DNA of 64,000 bases from JABDIP01 sp965227455 (GTDB lineage: Bacteria; Pseudomonadota; Alphaproteobacteria; DSM-16000; Inquilinaceae), in NCBI GenBank assembly GCA_965227455.1, contig OZ245752.1:4898001-4962000 (forward strand). The letters are read 5' to 3'. Positions 16,752 through 25,338 of the stretch are shown here, piece by piece. Under the pieces are notes generated by a model. It was not told the origin of the DNA. It saw only the letters and a list, made by a program, of their open reading frames with translations, and ran no database searches. The position numbers were made by a program, and so were the translations under genes. The number at the start of each line of letters is the position of its first letter. Position 1 is the first letter of the stretch.

Positions 16752-17435
16752 TTAACCCCCGACCGGCTGTTCGATGACCGGGCCGCCGGTGGCGTCGGCG
16801 TCGGCCGGGTCGTGGGTGACCAGCAGGGTCGGCAGACCGAGCGCCCTTGCGTGGCTGAAGACGAATTCCCGGAACCGGGCCCGGAGCTCGGCGTCGAGCT
16901 TGGAGAAGGGTTCGTCCAGCAGCAGGGCGCGGGGCTCCGCCAGAAGGGTGCGCATCAGCGCCGCCCGGGCCCGCTGGCCGCCGGACAGGGTCGCCGGGTC
17001 GCGGTCGGCGAAGCCGGTCAGCCCGGCCTCCGAGAGCGCCGCCTCCACCCGCTCGCGCCGCGCGGCGCGGCCCTTGACGGCCGGCGGCAGGGCGAAGCCG
17101 AGATTGTCGCCGACCGAGAGATGCGGGAACAGCAGATCGTCCTGGAACAGGATGCCGACGCCGCGCCGCTCCGGCGGGAGGATGGTGATGTCGCGGCCCG
17201 CCAATCGAACCTGCCCGGACCATTCGAACACCGGGTCCAGGGTGCCGCAGATCAGCGCCAGCAGGCTCGACTTGCCGGAGCCGCTGGGGCCCATCAGGGT
17301 GGCGATGGTGCCCGGCCGCACCGACAGGGTCAGCGGTCCGAGCAGCACCTCGCCGCCCAGCGTCAGGGTGATGCCGTCGAGGTCCAGCCCGTCGCCGGTT
17401 CCGCGCAAGGGGACCACCTGGGCCGGGGCGGTCAT
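16752..17435 (-). CDS. ABC transporter ATP-binding protein (YnjD-like)
   Basis: 227 residues. Walker A GPSGSGKSS, the Q-loop region GILFQDDLLFPHLS, signature LSGGQRARAALMR, Walker B ALLLDEPFSKLD and the H-loop VTHDP are all present. It powers import through the permease at 17432. ATG 17435 overlaps the permease stop. The set ATPase, fused double permease and periplasmic binding protein matches the YnjBCD/ThiBPQ branch, whose substrate is not settled for YnjBCD. Confidence 0.9.
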   Translation of the reverse strand: MTAPAQVVPLRGTGDGLDLDGITLTLGGEVLLGPLTLSVRPGTIATLMGPSGSGKSSLLALICGTLDPVFEWSGQVRLAGRDITILPPERRGVGILFQDDLLFPHLSVGDNLGFALPPAVKGRAARRERVEAALSEAGLTGFADRDPATLSGGQRARAALMRTLLAEPRALLLDEPFSKLDAELRARFREFVFSHARALGLPTLLVTHDPADADATGGPVIEQPVGG

Positions 17436-19198
17436 ACCTGCAGCCCCTTGCGGTGGCGGAACAGGAAGGCCGGCACGGTGAGCGCGACCGCGAAGCCGAG
17501 CAGCGGCAACGCCATCTGCGCGAAGGCGAAGACGCCGACGATGCGCCGATCGGCACCGGCGGCCAGCCCGACCGCTTCGGTGGTCAGCGACGACAGCCGC
17601 CCGGCGCCGGCGAACAGGGTCGGCAGGTATTGCGCCACGCTTACCGAGAAGCCGACGGCGCCGGCGAACAGGATCGGCCGCAGCAGCATCGGCATCTTGA
17701 TGCGCCAGAACACCCGCGCCGGCGAGGCGCCGAGACAGGCGGCGGTGCGGGCATAGCGGTCGTCCAGCTTGCGCCACGGATCGGACAGGGCGAGGAACAC
17801 ATAGGGCAGCACGAACAGCAGATGGCTCCAGGTGAGCGCGATCCAGCGCCCGTCCAGCCGGCCGGCCACCAGCAGCACCTGGATGCCGAACAGAAAGGCG
17901 ATCTGCGGCACCAGCAGCGGCGTGTAGAGCAGCCACAGCGCCCGTGTGGTCGGCCGGATCCCGGCCCGGCACTCATATTCCAGGCAGCCGATGACCAGGA
18001 CCAGGGCCACGGCGGTGGAGGCCACGCCCACGGTCAGCGTGGTGGTTGCGGGATGCGACAGGGACCAGAAATGCTGCATCCAGTTATCCGCGGTCCAGGT
18101 GCCGGGCAGGGCGTCGGGAAAGCGCCAGCGCCTGGCCAGGGACCAGATCGCCAGGCTGATCACGCTGAGCGCGGCGGCGGAGACCGCCAGCATCACGGTG
18201 CCGCCGCTGGCGAAGCGCAGCAGCCCGCCGCTGCCGCCCCGGCGGCCGGCGGCGATCCAGGGGCGGGCCAGACGCACCGCCAGCCGTTCCATCCCGTACC
18301 AGATCCCGATGGCGCCGGCGACGATGCCGAATTGCAGGCAGGCGCCGGCCGCCGCCATGAAGCGCATCTGCAGATCCGGATCGTTGAACCAGCGCAGCAC
18401 CAGGGGCGCCAGGGTCGGCGGCGTCGCCGGCCCCAGGATCAGCGCCATGTCGACCACCGACAGGGAGAAGGCCAGCACCGCATAGACCGGTAGGCGGATC
18501 AGCGGATAGAGCTGCGGCAGAACCGTCTTGACCCAGGCCATCACCGGCCCGTAGCCGGCGGTGCGGGCGACCGCCAGGGTGCGGTCGGCTCCGATCTGGC
18601 TGCTGGCGGCGACCGCGATCAGCAGCAGGAACGGCGTTTCCTTCAGGGCCAGGCCCAGGGTCAGGGCGATACCGTATGGGTCCTGCACGATGGCCAGGTC
18701 CGGCGGCCGCTCCCAGCCGGTGACCCAGGGCGAGGCGACGCGGACCAGCCAGCCGCTGGGCGCCAGCAGGAAGGCCAGGCCGATCGCAAGCGCCGCATGC
18801 GGTACCGCCAGTAGCGGCGCCAGCACCCGGCGCAGGATTCCAAAGGCGCGGGTGCCGTGCCAGGCCGCGAGCAGCGACAGGGACAGGCCCAGCGCCAGCG
18901 CCGTCGACAGGAACCCGCTGGTGATCGACAGCCGGATGGCGCCGCCCAGCCCCGGGGCGGAAAACAACTCCCGCCAGGGATCGAGGGTCAAGGCGGTGCC
19001 GCCCAGCGCCGGCAGGAAGCCGACCGCGGGCGCCCAGGTGCCGATCAGTCCGAGGGTGATGGGGATCAGGAACAAGGCCAGCGTGATCGCCGGAATGGCG
19101 ATCAGCCGGCCGCCGGGCCGCGCCGGACGGGCCGGCGCGCTCACAGCGTTCAGGAGATCGCGGTCACGGCCGCCTATTGGCCGTAGCGTGTCAGCCAT
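17432..19198 (-). CDS. ABC transporter permease (YnjC-like, two fused permease units)
   Basis: 588 residues with about twelve hydrophobic helices in two similar halves, each with a permease EAA-type loop (AVARTAGYGPVMAWVKTVLP and TAACLGASPARVFWRIKMP). One chain thus supplies both permease halves, as in YnjC and ThiP. The start at 19198 overlaps the binding-protein gene by 25 bases and the end overlaps the ATPase start by four, so the three genes form one operon. Confidence 0.9.
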   Translation of the reverse strand: MADTLRPIGGRDRDLLNAVSAPARPARPGGRLIAIPAITLALFLIPITLGLIGTWAPAVGFLPALGGTALTLDPWRELFSAPGLGGAIRLSITSGFLSTALALGLSLSLLAAWHGTRAFGILRRVLAPLLAVPHAALAIGLAFLLAPSGWLVRVASPWVTGWERPPDLAIVQDPYGIALTLGLALKETPFLLLIAVAASSQIGADRTLAVARTAGYGPVMAWVKTVLPQLYPLIRLPVYAVLAFSLSVVDMALILGPATPPTLAPLVLRWFNDPDLQMRFMAAAGACLQFGIVAGAIGIWYGMERLAVRLARPWIAAGRRGGSGGLLRFASGGTVMLAVSAAALSVISLAIWSLARRWRFPDALPGTWTADNWMQHFWSLSHPATTTLTVGVASTAVALVLVIGCLEYECRAGIRPTTRALWLLYTPLLVPQIAFLFGIQVLLVAGRLDGRWIALTWSHLLFVLPYVFLALSDPWRKLDDRYARTAACLGASPARVFWRIKMPMLLRPILFAGAVGFSVSVAQYLPTLFAGAGRLSSLTTEAVGLAAGADRRIVGVFAFAQMALPLLGFAVALTVPAFLFRHRKGLQV

Positions 19199-20385
19199 TC
19201 GCTCTCGAGCGCGCCGGTCCAGGAGGCGTGCGGCTCAAGCTGCGGCCGGCCCAGCGCCTCCGGCGACAGGGTGGCGATGCCTCGCGGCAGGGCGGCGAAG
19301 GCCTGGCGGTCGGCTTCGTCCAGCCGGTCCATGGACAGCACGGTCGGGTCGCCCCAGACCTGCGGGTCCTCTTTGCGCAGCTGCGCCTCGGGCGACAGCA
19401 GGAAATTGGCCACCACCATGGCCCCCTCGCGGGCGCTGCTGTTGAACGGGATGGCGACGAAATGGGTATTGCCCAGGGTGCCGCCGGACAGGACATAGGT
19501 GCGCACCGTATCCGGCAGCCGCCCGTCCTCTATGGCGGCGCTGGCGGCACCGGGGTTGAAGGTGAAGGTGATGTCGATCTCGCCATCGTCGACCATCTGC
19601 AGCGTCGCCTCGCTGCTGGTGGGGAAAGTCTCGCCGCGCCGCCACAGCAGCGGGTGCAGCTCGTCCAGGAAGGCCCAGAGCGGCGCCGTGACCGCTCCGA
19701 AATCCGCTTCCTCGACCGGCCGCAGCAGCGGCTCGCGGTCGTCCGCCAGCTCGATCAGGGCCTGCTTGAGGAAGGTGGTGCCGAGGAAATCCGGCGGCAG
19801 CGGATAGGTGAAGCGGCCGGGGTTGTCCCGCAGATAATCCAGCATGGCCGGCATGCTGGCGGGCGGATCGTCCAGCCGGGCGGTGTCGAAGATGAAGACC
19901 ATCTGCGCCATGCCCCAGGGCGATTCCAGCCCATCGGTCGGCACGGTGAAATCGACCAGCGTGGTCGGCTTGCCGTCGGTGTCGACCAGGGCGAAGTTCG
20001 GCAACGCCTCGGTGAAGGGTGCGCCCAGCAGCCCGTTGCGCTTCATGGCGGCGAAATTCTCGCCATTGATCCAGACCAGATCGACCGAGCCGCCTTCCAT
20101 CCGCCCGGCGGTCTTCTCCGCCAGGATGCGACTGACCACGTCGGCGGTGTCGGCGACCTTGGTGTGGCGCAGCTCAACGCCATAGCGGTCCTGGATCTCC
20201 CAGGCGGCCCAGGCGATGTAGTCGTTGATCTGCTGCGAGCCGCCCCAGGCGTTGAAGAACACGGTCTGGCCGCGGGCCCGCTCCAGCACCGCATCCCAGC
20301 CCGCATCGTCGGCCCGGGCGATTTCGAGTCCGCCGGTCATCGCCAAGGCCAGGCCGAAGACCGCGGCACAAATCCGTTTGCCCAT
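19174..20385 (-). CDS. ABC transporter periplasmic substrate-binding protein (YnjB-like)
   Basis: 403 residues with a Sec signal (MGKRICAAVFGLALAMTGG then ARADD). Visible family features are VFFNAWGGSQQINDYIAWAA, VDLVWINGENFAAMK, SPWGMAQMVFIFDT and FTFNPGAASAAI. It captures the substrate in the periplasm for the permease encoded next. Three in-frame ATGs (20403, 20391, 20385) are possible; 20385 has the best spacing from ggggga. The ligand is unknown; the homologous E. coli protein is also uncharacterised. Confidence 0.9.
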   Translation of the reverse strand: MGKRICAAVFGLALAMTGGLEIARADDAGWDAVLERARGQTVFFNAWGGSQQINDYIAWAAWEIQDRYGVELRHTKVADTADVVSRILAEKTAGRMEGGSVDLVWINGENFAAMKRNGLLGAPFTEALPNFALVDTDGKPTTLVDFTVPTDGLESPWGMAQMVFIFDTARLDDPPASMPAMLDYLRDNPGRFTYPLPPDFLGTTFLKQALIELADDREPLLRPVEEADFGAVTAPLWAFLDELHPLLWRRGETFPTSSEATLQMVDDGEIDITFTFNPGAASAAIEDGRLPDTVRTYVLSGGTLGNTHFVAIPFNSSAREGAMVVANFLLSPEAQLRKEDPQVWGDPTVLSMDRLDEADRQAFAALPRGIATLSPEALGRPQLEPHASWTGALESEWLTRYGQ

Positions 20386-20534
20386 GATCATGGGTCCCCC
20401 CATCCAGGTTTTCGGACGCGAACCTAGAGTTTGATCCCCGCCCTGTCAGCAGTGCAAGCCGATCCTCACGCAGGCTTTATGCGGTGCGAGCGTTCACAGC
20501 CGTCCTGAGGCATGTGTAGCGCCGCTTTGCTCGC

Positions 20535-21086
20535 TCAGCTGAACACCCGGTACTTCATCTCTTCATTGCGCCGTCGCAGATCGGGCCATGACCGGAGCAT
20601 GAGGATCGCCGCGATCGGCACCAGGTTCACGCCGAGGACCAGCCCTTGGGTCGGTACCAGGAGGTTCAGCCCCAACTGGCCGAATACGGCTCCGGTATCG
20701 AACCGACCGCCGAAGGCGTTCTCGAATTGAATGAACAGAACATTGCAGTGAAGGATGTCCTGGATGTCGTAGGTCAAAAGACCAGGCAGGGACAGCTTGG
20801 GAATCAGCAATGCCTGATGGATCACGGCATATCTCCGTCCAGTGACGCCGTCGCGCCAAAGACGGATCGCGCTCACCACCCCAAGTCCGAAGACGACGGC
20901 CAGGAAGATCCCGAACACGATCAGACTGCCCGGCGTGGAATATGGGATCACCGAAATCGTGGCGACGATTACGCTGAGGGCGCCGCCGATCTGAAGGATG
21001 GGAATGATGCGGGTGACACAGAGTCGCAGTCCGGCGATAAACCGGTCGCTTTCAGCCAGGGTGGTGCTCAGCGGTTGCTCAAACAT
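20535..21086 (-). CDS. Multi-pass membrane protein of unknown function
   Basis: 183 residues with four clear hydrophobic helices (about 27-50, 55-75, 85-105 and 140-163). Between the last two is a loop with YDIQDILHCNVLFIQFENAF, and the tail is charged (RSWPDLRRRNEEMKYRV). No family is recognised. The base composition is somewhat less GC-rich than neighbouring genes, so it may be a newer arrival. It stands alone between the ABC operon and the tRNA gene; tRNA genes are common insertion points. Confidence 0.6.
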   Translation of the reverse strand: MFEQPLSTTLAESDRFIAGLRLCVTRIIPILQIGGALSVIVATISVIPYSTPGSLIVFGIFLAVVFGLGVVSAIRLWRDGVTGRRYAVIHQALLIPKLSLPGLLTYDIQDILHCNVLFIQFENAFGGRFDTGAVFGQLGLNLLVPTQGLVLGVNLVPIAAILMLRSWPDLRRRNEEMKYRVFS

Positions 21087-21213
21087 CGCATTGACCGTCG
21101 CAGTGTCGCGCTGCGTCGGCCCGAGCCGGCCAGCGGGGATTACGGTTCATGAGGAGTATCGTTCGGCGTCATCTTGAACGGAATTGGCCGCATCGCCTAT
21201 AACTGCCGGCGGC

Positions 21214-21288
21214 GCGGGTGTAGCTCAGTGGTAGAGCAGTAGCTTCCCAAGCTACGTGTCGAGGGTTCGATTCCCTTCACCCGCTCCA
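21214..21288 (+). tRNA. tRNA-Gly (anticodon CCC)
   Basis: The acceptor arms gcgggtg / cacccgc pair. The D arm is gctcagtggtagagc, the anticodon stem gtagc/gctac encloses ttcccaa with anticodon ccc, and the T arm is gagggttcgattcccttc. The 3' CCA (21286-21288) is encoded. It decodes GGG. Confidence 0.96.
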
Positions 21289-21446
21289 ATCCCCGTCCCT
21301 TGTCCGAATTGGCGTGCCGTCCTCACCAAACGGTGATCGGAAAGCCGTTGGAATGGTCTCTTTGCCGGCCGTAGGCTTCGGTGAAAGCCCGACAAATCGA
21401 GCCGGCGGCCGGGCGGCCGTCTTCCGCAGGACAGAGGGAGGGACCT

Positions 21447-22262
21447 ATGTCGATCCACCGCATTTCCGCCGTAGCCTTGAGTCTTGCTCTCGGAGGCCTG
21501 CTCGCCGCGCCCGCCCCGGCCGCCGATCTCGAGGCCGGCGCGGATCTGGCCATTCAGTGCGCCGGATGCCATGGCGCGGCCGGGATCAGTACCGGCGACA
21601 CCTTCCCCAACCTTGCCGCGCAGAAGGCGGCGTATGTCGAAGGGCAGTTGCGGGCGTTTCGGGACGGCGAGCGGTCGAACGCGCTGATGGAGGCCATCGC
21701 GGCCCAGCTCTCCGACGCCGATATCGAGAACCTGGCGGCCCATTTCGCCAGCCTTCCCGGGGCCGATCCGGGCATGACGGCAGCCAACCTGTCGGGGCTG
21801 GACGGCACCGACCCGTCCTTCCCGGCCGATTTCGAGGACACCTTCACCCGCTACCAGCGGATCGATTTCGAAGGCCGCAGGCAGGTCCGCTTCTACAGCG
21901 CCAACGCCATCGCCCTGGAGGCTGCCAAGGCCGGCGGCCCGTTCCCGGCCGGCTCCTACCTGTTCGTGGAGATCTTCAAGGCCGAGGTCGATGCCGATGG
22001 CGAGCTGGTGACCGGCGCGGATGGCCAGCTGGTCGTGGGCGACAGGGCGGCCTTCACGGCCATGGAGAAGCAGGCGGGCTGGGGCGACGAGGTGCCCGAC
22101 ATCCTGCGCAACGACGATTGGCGCTATGCGGTGTTCGCGGCCGGCGGCGACCCTCGCCCGGGCCTCAACGAGGGCCCCTGCCTTGCCTGTCACAAGCCGC
22201 TGACCGACACCGACTACAGTTTTACCTACGAGGCGCTGCGCGAGTTCGCGCTGGCGAATTGA
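21447..22262 (+). CDS. Diheme protein: cytochrome c domain fused to cytochrome P460-like domain
   Basis: 271 residues. After a Sec signal (about 1-26, ending PAPAADLEA) comes a class-I cytochrome c domain with CAGCH (about residues 38-42) and FPNLAAQKAAYVEGQL, typical of c4/c553-like cytochromes. The second half resembles cytochrome P460: RYQRIDFEGRRQVRFY, AGSYLFVEIFKAE, WRYAVFAAGG and a second heme site CLACHK near the end. It should be periplasmic. P460 proteins oxidise hydroxylamine or act on NO, but the role here is open. The start has gagggaggg upstream. Confidence 0.8.
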   Translation: MSIHRISAVALSLALGGLLAAPAPAADLEAGADLAIQCAGCHGAAGISTGDTFPNLAAQKAAYVEGQLRAFRDGERSNALMEAIAAQLSDADIENLAAHFASLPGADPGMTAANLSGLDGTDPSFPADFEDTFTRYQRIDFEGRRQVRFYSANAIALEAAKAGGPFPAGSYLFVEIFKAEVDADGELVTGADGQLVVGDRAAFTAMEKQAGWGDEVPDILRNDDWRYAVFAAGGDPRPGLNEGPCLACHKPLTDTDYSFTYEALREFALAN

Positions 22263-22356
22263 GGTCCAGCCGTCCGGCGTATGATCGCTCCGGTAGAGCT
22301 TGACCTAAGGCTCTGTTACCGTTGGTCGGCATGATTCTTCTGCCGGCAAGGGGGCA

Positions 22357-23178
22357 ATGCCTATGGACAGGTGCGATTCCGGCCGTTGGGCGCGGGGCAA
22401 TCCCGCGCGACCGCTGGTCTGGCCGATCTTCCTGTTCCTGGCAGTGGTCCTGGCAACGCCCGCCTGGGCGCAGCCGGAATTCCCGAGCCTAACCGGTCGG
22501 GTCGTCGACCAGGCCGGCATCCTGCGAAACGCTACCGAGCGGGCCATCCGCGACCAGCTCGAGGCGCTTGAAGCCCGAACCACGAACCAGGTGGTCGTGG
22601 TGACGGTACGTTCGCTGCAGGGCTATTCCATCGCCGAGTTCGGCCGGCGTCTCGGCAACCATTGGGGCATCGGCCAGGCCGGGCGCGACAATGGCGTGTT
22701 GCTGATCGTTGCGCCGAACGAGCGCGAGGTACGGATCGAGGTCGGCCGGGGGCTGGAGAGCGCCCTGACCGTTCGCCTTGCCGGGACCATCATCGATAGC
22801 GAGATCCTGCCGGCTTTCCGCCGTGGCAGAATGGAACGCGGCGTCAGGGCCGGTACGGACGCCATCCTGGCGGCCATCGACGGTACCTACGAGGCGCCGT
22901 CCAGATCGAACTGGTCGGGTGAGTCCGTGCGAGCGGTTATCCCGTTCCTGGCCGTCGGCCTGTTCATTTTCGTGGTGATCATGATCGTCCGCGACGCGTT
23001 CCGCGACGGCCGGAGCAGAAACCGGGTCAAGATCGGCGATGAGTACTACACCATGCCGCATACCGAACGGCATCGCCGCCGCGACAACACCTGGACCGGC
23101 GGTGGCAGTAGCGGCGGTGGAGGCTTCAGCGGCGGCGGCGGCAGTTTCGGAGGCGGCGGCGCCTCGGGGAGTTGGTGA
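22357..23178 (+). CDS. TPM-domain secreted/membrane protein (YgcG-like), copy 1
   Basis: 273 residues. It has a signal peptide ending in ATPAWA, a TPM domain (about 40-165) with LTGRVVDQAGIL, QVVVVTVRSLQG, NGVLLIVAPNEREVRIEVG and GTIIDSEILPAFRRG, a membrane helix (about 191-212) and a Gly/Ser tail. The domain faces the periplasm. TPM proteins are linked to membrane-protein quality control and photosystem repair in plants; the bacterial role is unclear. Its stop overlaps the next start by one base. Copy 3 at 23801 has the same layout. Confidence 0.88.
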   Translation: MPMDRCDSGRWARGNPARPLVWPIFLFLAVVLATPAWAQPEFPSLTGRVVDQAGILRNATERAIRDQLEALEARTTNQVVVVTVRSLQGYSIAEFGRRLGNHWGIGQAGRDNGVLLIVAPNEREVRIEVGRGLESALTVRLAGTIIDSEILPAFRRGRMERGVRAGTDAILAAIDGTYEAPSRSNWSGESVRAVIPFLAVGLFIFVVIMIVRDAFRDGRSRNRVKIGDEYYTMPHTERHRRRDNTWTGGGSSGGGGFSGGGGSFGGGGASGSW

Positions 23179-23798
23179 TGATCGCGTTCCTGAAAGCGGA
23201 GGACAAAACCCGGATCACCGAGGCCATCCGACAGGCGGAGAGCGGCACCAGCGGCGAGATCGTCACCGTGATCGCCGGTTCGGCGGATGCCTATTGGTTC
23301 ATCCCGCTGCTCTGGGCCGCCGTCCTGGCATTGGGCCTTCCGGCGGTGGTGCTGTTTGTCGATCCGTGGATCTACCCGGTCGAACTCTATGTCGGACAGC
23401 TCGCGGTGTTTGCCGTCCTGGCGCTGCTGTTCCGTTGGACGCCGGTGAAGATGCTGCTGGTTCCCGGTGCGGTGAAGCGCCGCCGCGCCGGCCGGCTGGC
23501 GCGCGAGCAGTTCCTGGCGCAGGGCGTGCACCGGACGGAAGGCCGGACCGGCGTGCTGTTGTTCGTATCCGTCGCCGAGCGCTACGTGGAGGTGCTGGCC
23601 GATTCCGGGATCAATGACAAGGTCGGGCCGGAAAGCTGGGAGACGCTGGTCGAGACCTTCGTGTCCGAAGTCCGGGAAGGACGGATCGCCGAGGGATTCA
23701 CAGGCGCGGTCGACCGGTGCGGCGCCCTGTTGGCAGAGCATTTCCCGCGATCCGGCGGCGATGCGGACGAATTGCCCAATCACCTCATAGAGATTTGA
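23178..23798 (+). CDS. TPM-domain membrane protein with transmembrane insertion
   Basis: 206 residues. The N-terminus (ITEAIRQAESGTSGEIVTVI) is the first strand and helix of a TPM domain. Two membrane helices (about 40-61 and 70-90) then interrupt it, and the domain resumes with HRTEGRTGVLLFVSVAERYVEVLAD given in part as TGVLLFVSVAERYVEVLAD. The usual TPM end SEVREGRIAEGF follows. It lies in the middle of a three-gene operon with two secreted TPM proteins, so the three probably act together at the membrane. Confidence 0.82.
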   Translation: MIAFLKAEDKTRITEAIRQAESGTSGEIVTVIAGSADAYWFIPLLWAAVLALGLPAVVLFVDPWIYPVELYVGQLAVFAVLALLFRWTPVKMLLVPGAVKRRRAGRLAREQFLAQGVHRTEGRTGVLLFVSVAERYVEVLADSGINDKVGPESWETLVETFVSEVREGRIAEGFTGAVDRCGALLAEHFPRSGGDADELPNHLIEI

Positions 23799-23800
23799 CC

Positions 23801-24577
23801 ATGCGCCGCACGATTGCGGGCATCGGCGCCTGTTGCGCCGCGTGGATGCTGGCCGTCTTCGCGGCACTTGCTTCGCCATCGCCGGATCAGCCGGTGTTTC
23901 CCGAATTGACCGGTCGGGTCGTGGACCAGGCCGGCGTGCTGCGATCCTCGACCGAGCGGGCGATCGCCGAGCAGCTTCGCGCCCATGAGGCCGAGACAAC
24001 CAACCAGGTGGTGGTCGTCACGCTGCGCAGTCTGCAGGGCCATACGATCGAAGATTTCGGACATGAACTCGGCCTGCATTGGCGCATCGGCTGGGCCGAG
24101 CGGGACAATGGCGTGCTGCTGATCGTGGCCCCGAATGAGCGCAAGGTGCGGATCGAGGTCGGAGAAGGGCTTGAAGGCACGCTGACCGACGGGCTGGCCC
24201 AGACGATCATCGATTCCGAAATGTTGCCGGCCTTTCGCCGCGGCGATCTCGAGAGTGGCGTGCGGGCCGGAACCGACGGCATCTTAGCCGCGATATCCGG
24301 CGCCTACTCGGCACCGGGCCTGTCGCCGCTGTCCAGCAGGCTTCTGGAATACCTGTACTATTTCCTGATCTTCGGCGTGGCCGTCTGGTTCGTTGTCGCC
24401 ATGTTCAGCGGTGCGCGCATCGAGGGAGGCGTCGGCACCTTCCATCGGACATCCCACCTCGACTCCCTGGGTTATGGCGGCGGCGGGGGCTCCGGAAGCG
24501 GCGGCGGCTCCGGCGGTGGCGGATTCAGCGGCGGCGGCGGCGGTTTTGGAGGCGGCGGTGCGTCCGGGAGCTGGTAG
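23801..24577 (+). CDS. TPM-domain secreted/membrane protein (YgcG-like), copy 3
   Basis: 258 residues. Signal peptide, TPM domain with ELTGRVVDQAGVL, QVVVVTLRSLQG, NGVLLIVAPNERKVRIEVG and DSEMLPAFRRGDL, one membrane helix (about 178-200) and a Gly-rich tail ending GGGGASGSW. It starts two bases after the preceding stop. It is very similar to copy 1 at 22357 even in the tail, showing a duplication. No LemA gene, the frequent partner of YgcG, is nearby. Confidence 0.88.
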   Translation: MRRTIAGIGACCAAWMLAVFAALASPSPDQPVFPELTGRVVDQAGVLRSSTERAIAEQLRAHEAETTNQVVVVTLRSLQGHTIEDFGHELGLHWRIGWAERDNGVLLIVAPNERKVRIEVGEGLEGTLTDGLAQTIIDSEMLPAFRRGDLESGVRAGTDGILAAISGAYSAPGLSPLSSRLLEYLYYFLIFGVAVWFVVAMFSGARIEGGVGTFHRTSHLDSLGYGGGGGSGSGGGSGGGGFSGGGGGFGGGGASGSW

Positions 24578-24606
24578 GAACACCCGGATTCGACTGGACC
24601 GGAAAC

Positions 24607-24852
24607 CTACCGATACGGCCGGATGTCTCCGCCGTTGCGTGCCAGGCGCAGGGTCACGTCCTGGCGGCGGCAGCGCGAGCAGCGCATTCGGCGGCCGGCG
24701 CGCGTGATCGGCGTTGCCTGCGACAGGGCCAGCATGAGCCGGCTCAGCGGCACGATCTTGGTATGGCCGCAGGCATTGCACATGCACTCCAGGTCCCGCA
24801 CGCCCTGGCGCAGCAGATAGCCCAGGGTGACCGGCTTCTCGAGATCGGGCAT
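24607..24852 (-). CDS. Small zinc-ribbon protein, copy 2
   Basis: 81 residues. VTLGYLLRQGVRDLECMCNACGHTK is given here as VTLGYLLRQG and CMCNACGH. A second pair follows as CSRCRR, so four or five cysteines could hold one zinc. It starts two bases after the stop of the sister gene at 24855-25106, which has the same VTLGYL and CxCxxCGH motifs. I do not know a named family; small zinc ribbons of this type may bind nucleic acid or proteins. Confidence 0.65.
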   Translation of the reverse strand: MPDLEKPVTLGYLLRQGVRDLECMCNACGHTKIVPLSRLMLALSQATPITRAGRRMRCSRCRRQDVTLRLARNGGDIRPYR

Positions 24853-24854
24853 GG

Positions 24855-25106
24855 CTAGTCGACCAGGCGCTTGCCGGATTCCGGGTCCGGAGGCCACACG
24901 GCGCGCACGGATGCGCCCCTGCCGCCGCAGCGGGTGCAGGTCAGCTGCCGTTCCAACCGGGCGATCGGGCAGCCGGCGCCGAACCGGCGCAGCAGCGGCC
25001 GGGCCGCCAGCCGGCGCGCGTGACCGCAGCCGCCGCAGCGGCAGTCCAGCGTGCCGCCATTGGCAAACAGGTAGCCCAGCGTCACCACCTTGCGGATGTT
25101 GACCAT
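24855..25106 (-). CDS. Small zinc-ribbon protein, copy 1
   Basis: 83 residues. VTLGYLFANGG is followed by CRCGGCGHARR, then CPIARLERQLTCTRCGG, so CxCxxC and CxxC pairs can form a ribbon. ATG 25106 has GGAGG seven bases upstream; a TTG at 25121 is less likely. It is the first gene of a two-gene unit of paralogues. The role is unknown. The promoter would lie in 25107-25338, where no gene was seen. Confidence 0.65.
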   Translation of the reverse strand: MVNIRKVVTLGYLFANGGTLDCRCGGCGHARRLAARPLLRRFGAGCPIARLERQLTCTRCGGRGASVRAVWPPDPESGKRLVD

Positions 25107-25338
25107 GGCGATGCCTCCCAACAGACCATGGATCTGATGGAAGAGAACATATCAGGAACATGCGGAGCGCCGCCACCAACCCTGGGCGGAATCTTTCGGC
25201 GGAATGCCGCGATTTCGGCGTAGGCGCCGCCACCTTCACCTTTCGTCCCTTGCCGAGTTCATGACGAGGAGGCTCAGGGTGAGGGCTCTCCGGGGCAGCC
25301 GGGGCGGGCGGAAGGGTGCCGCCCGCCCCGGAAACGCC

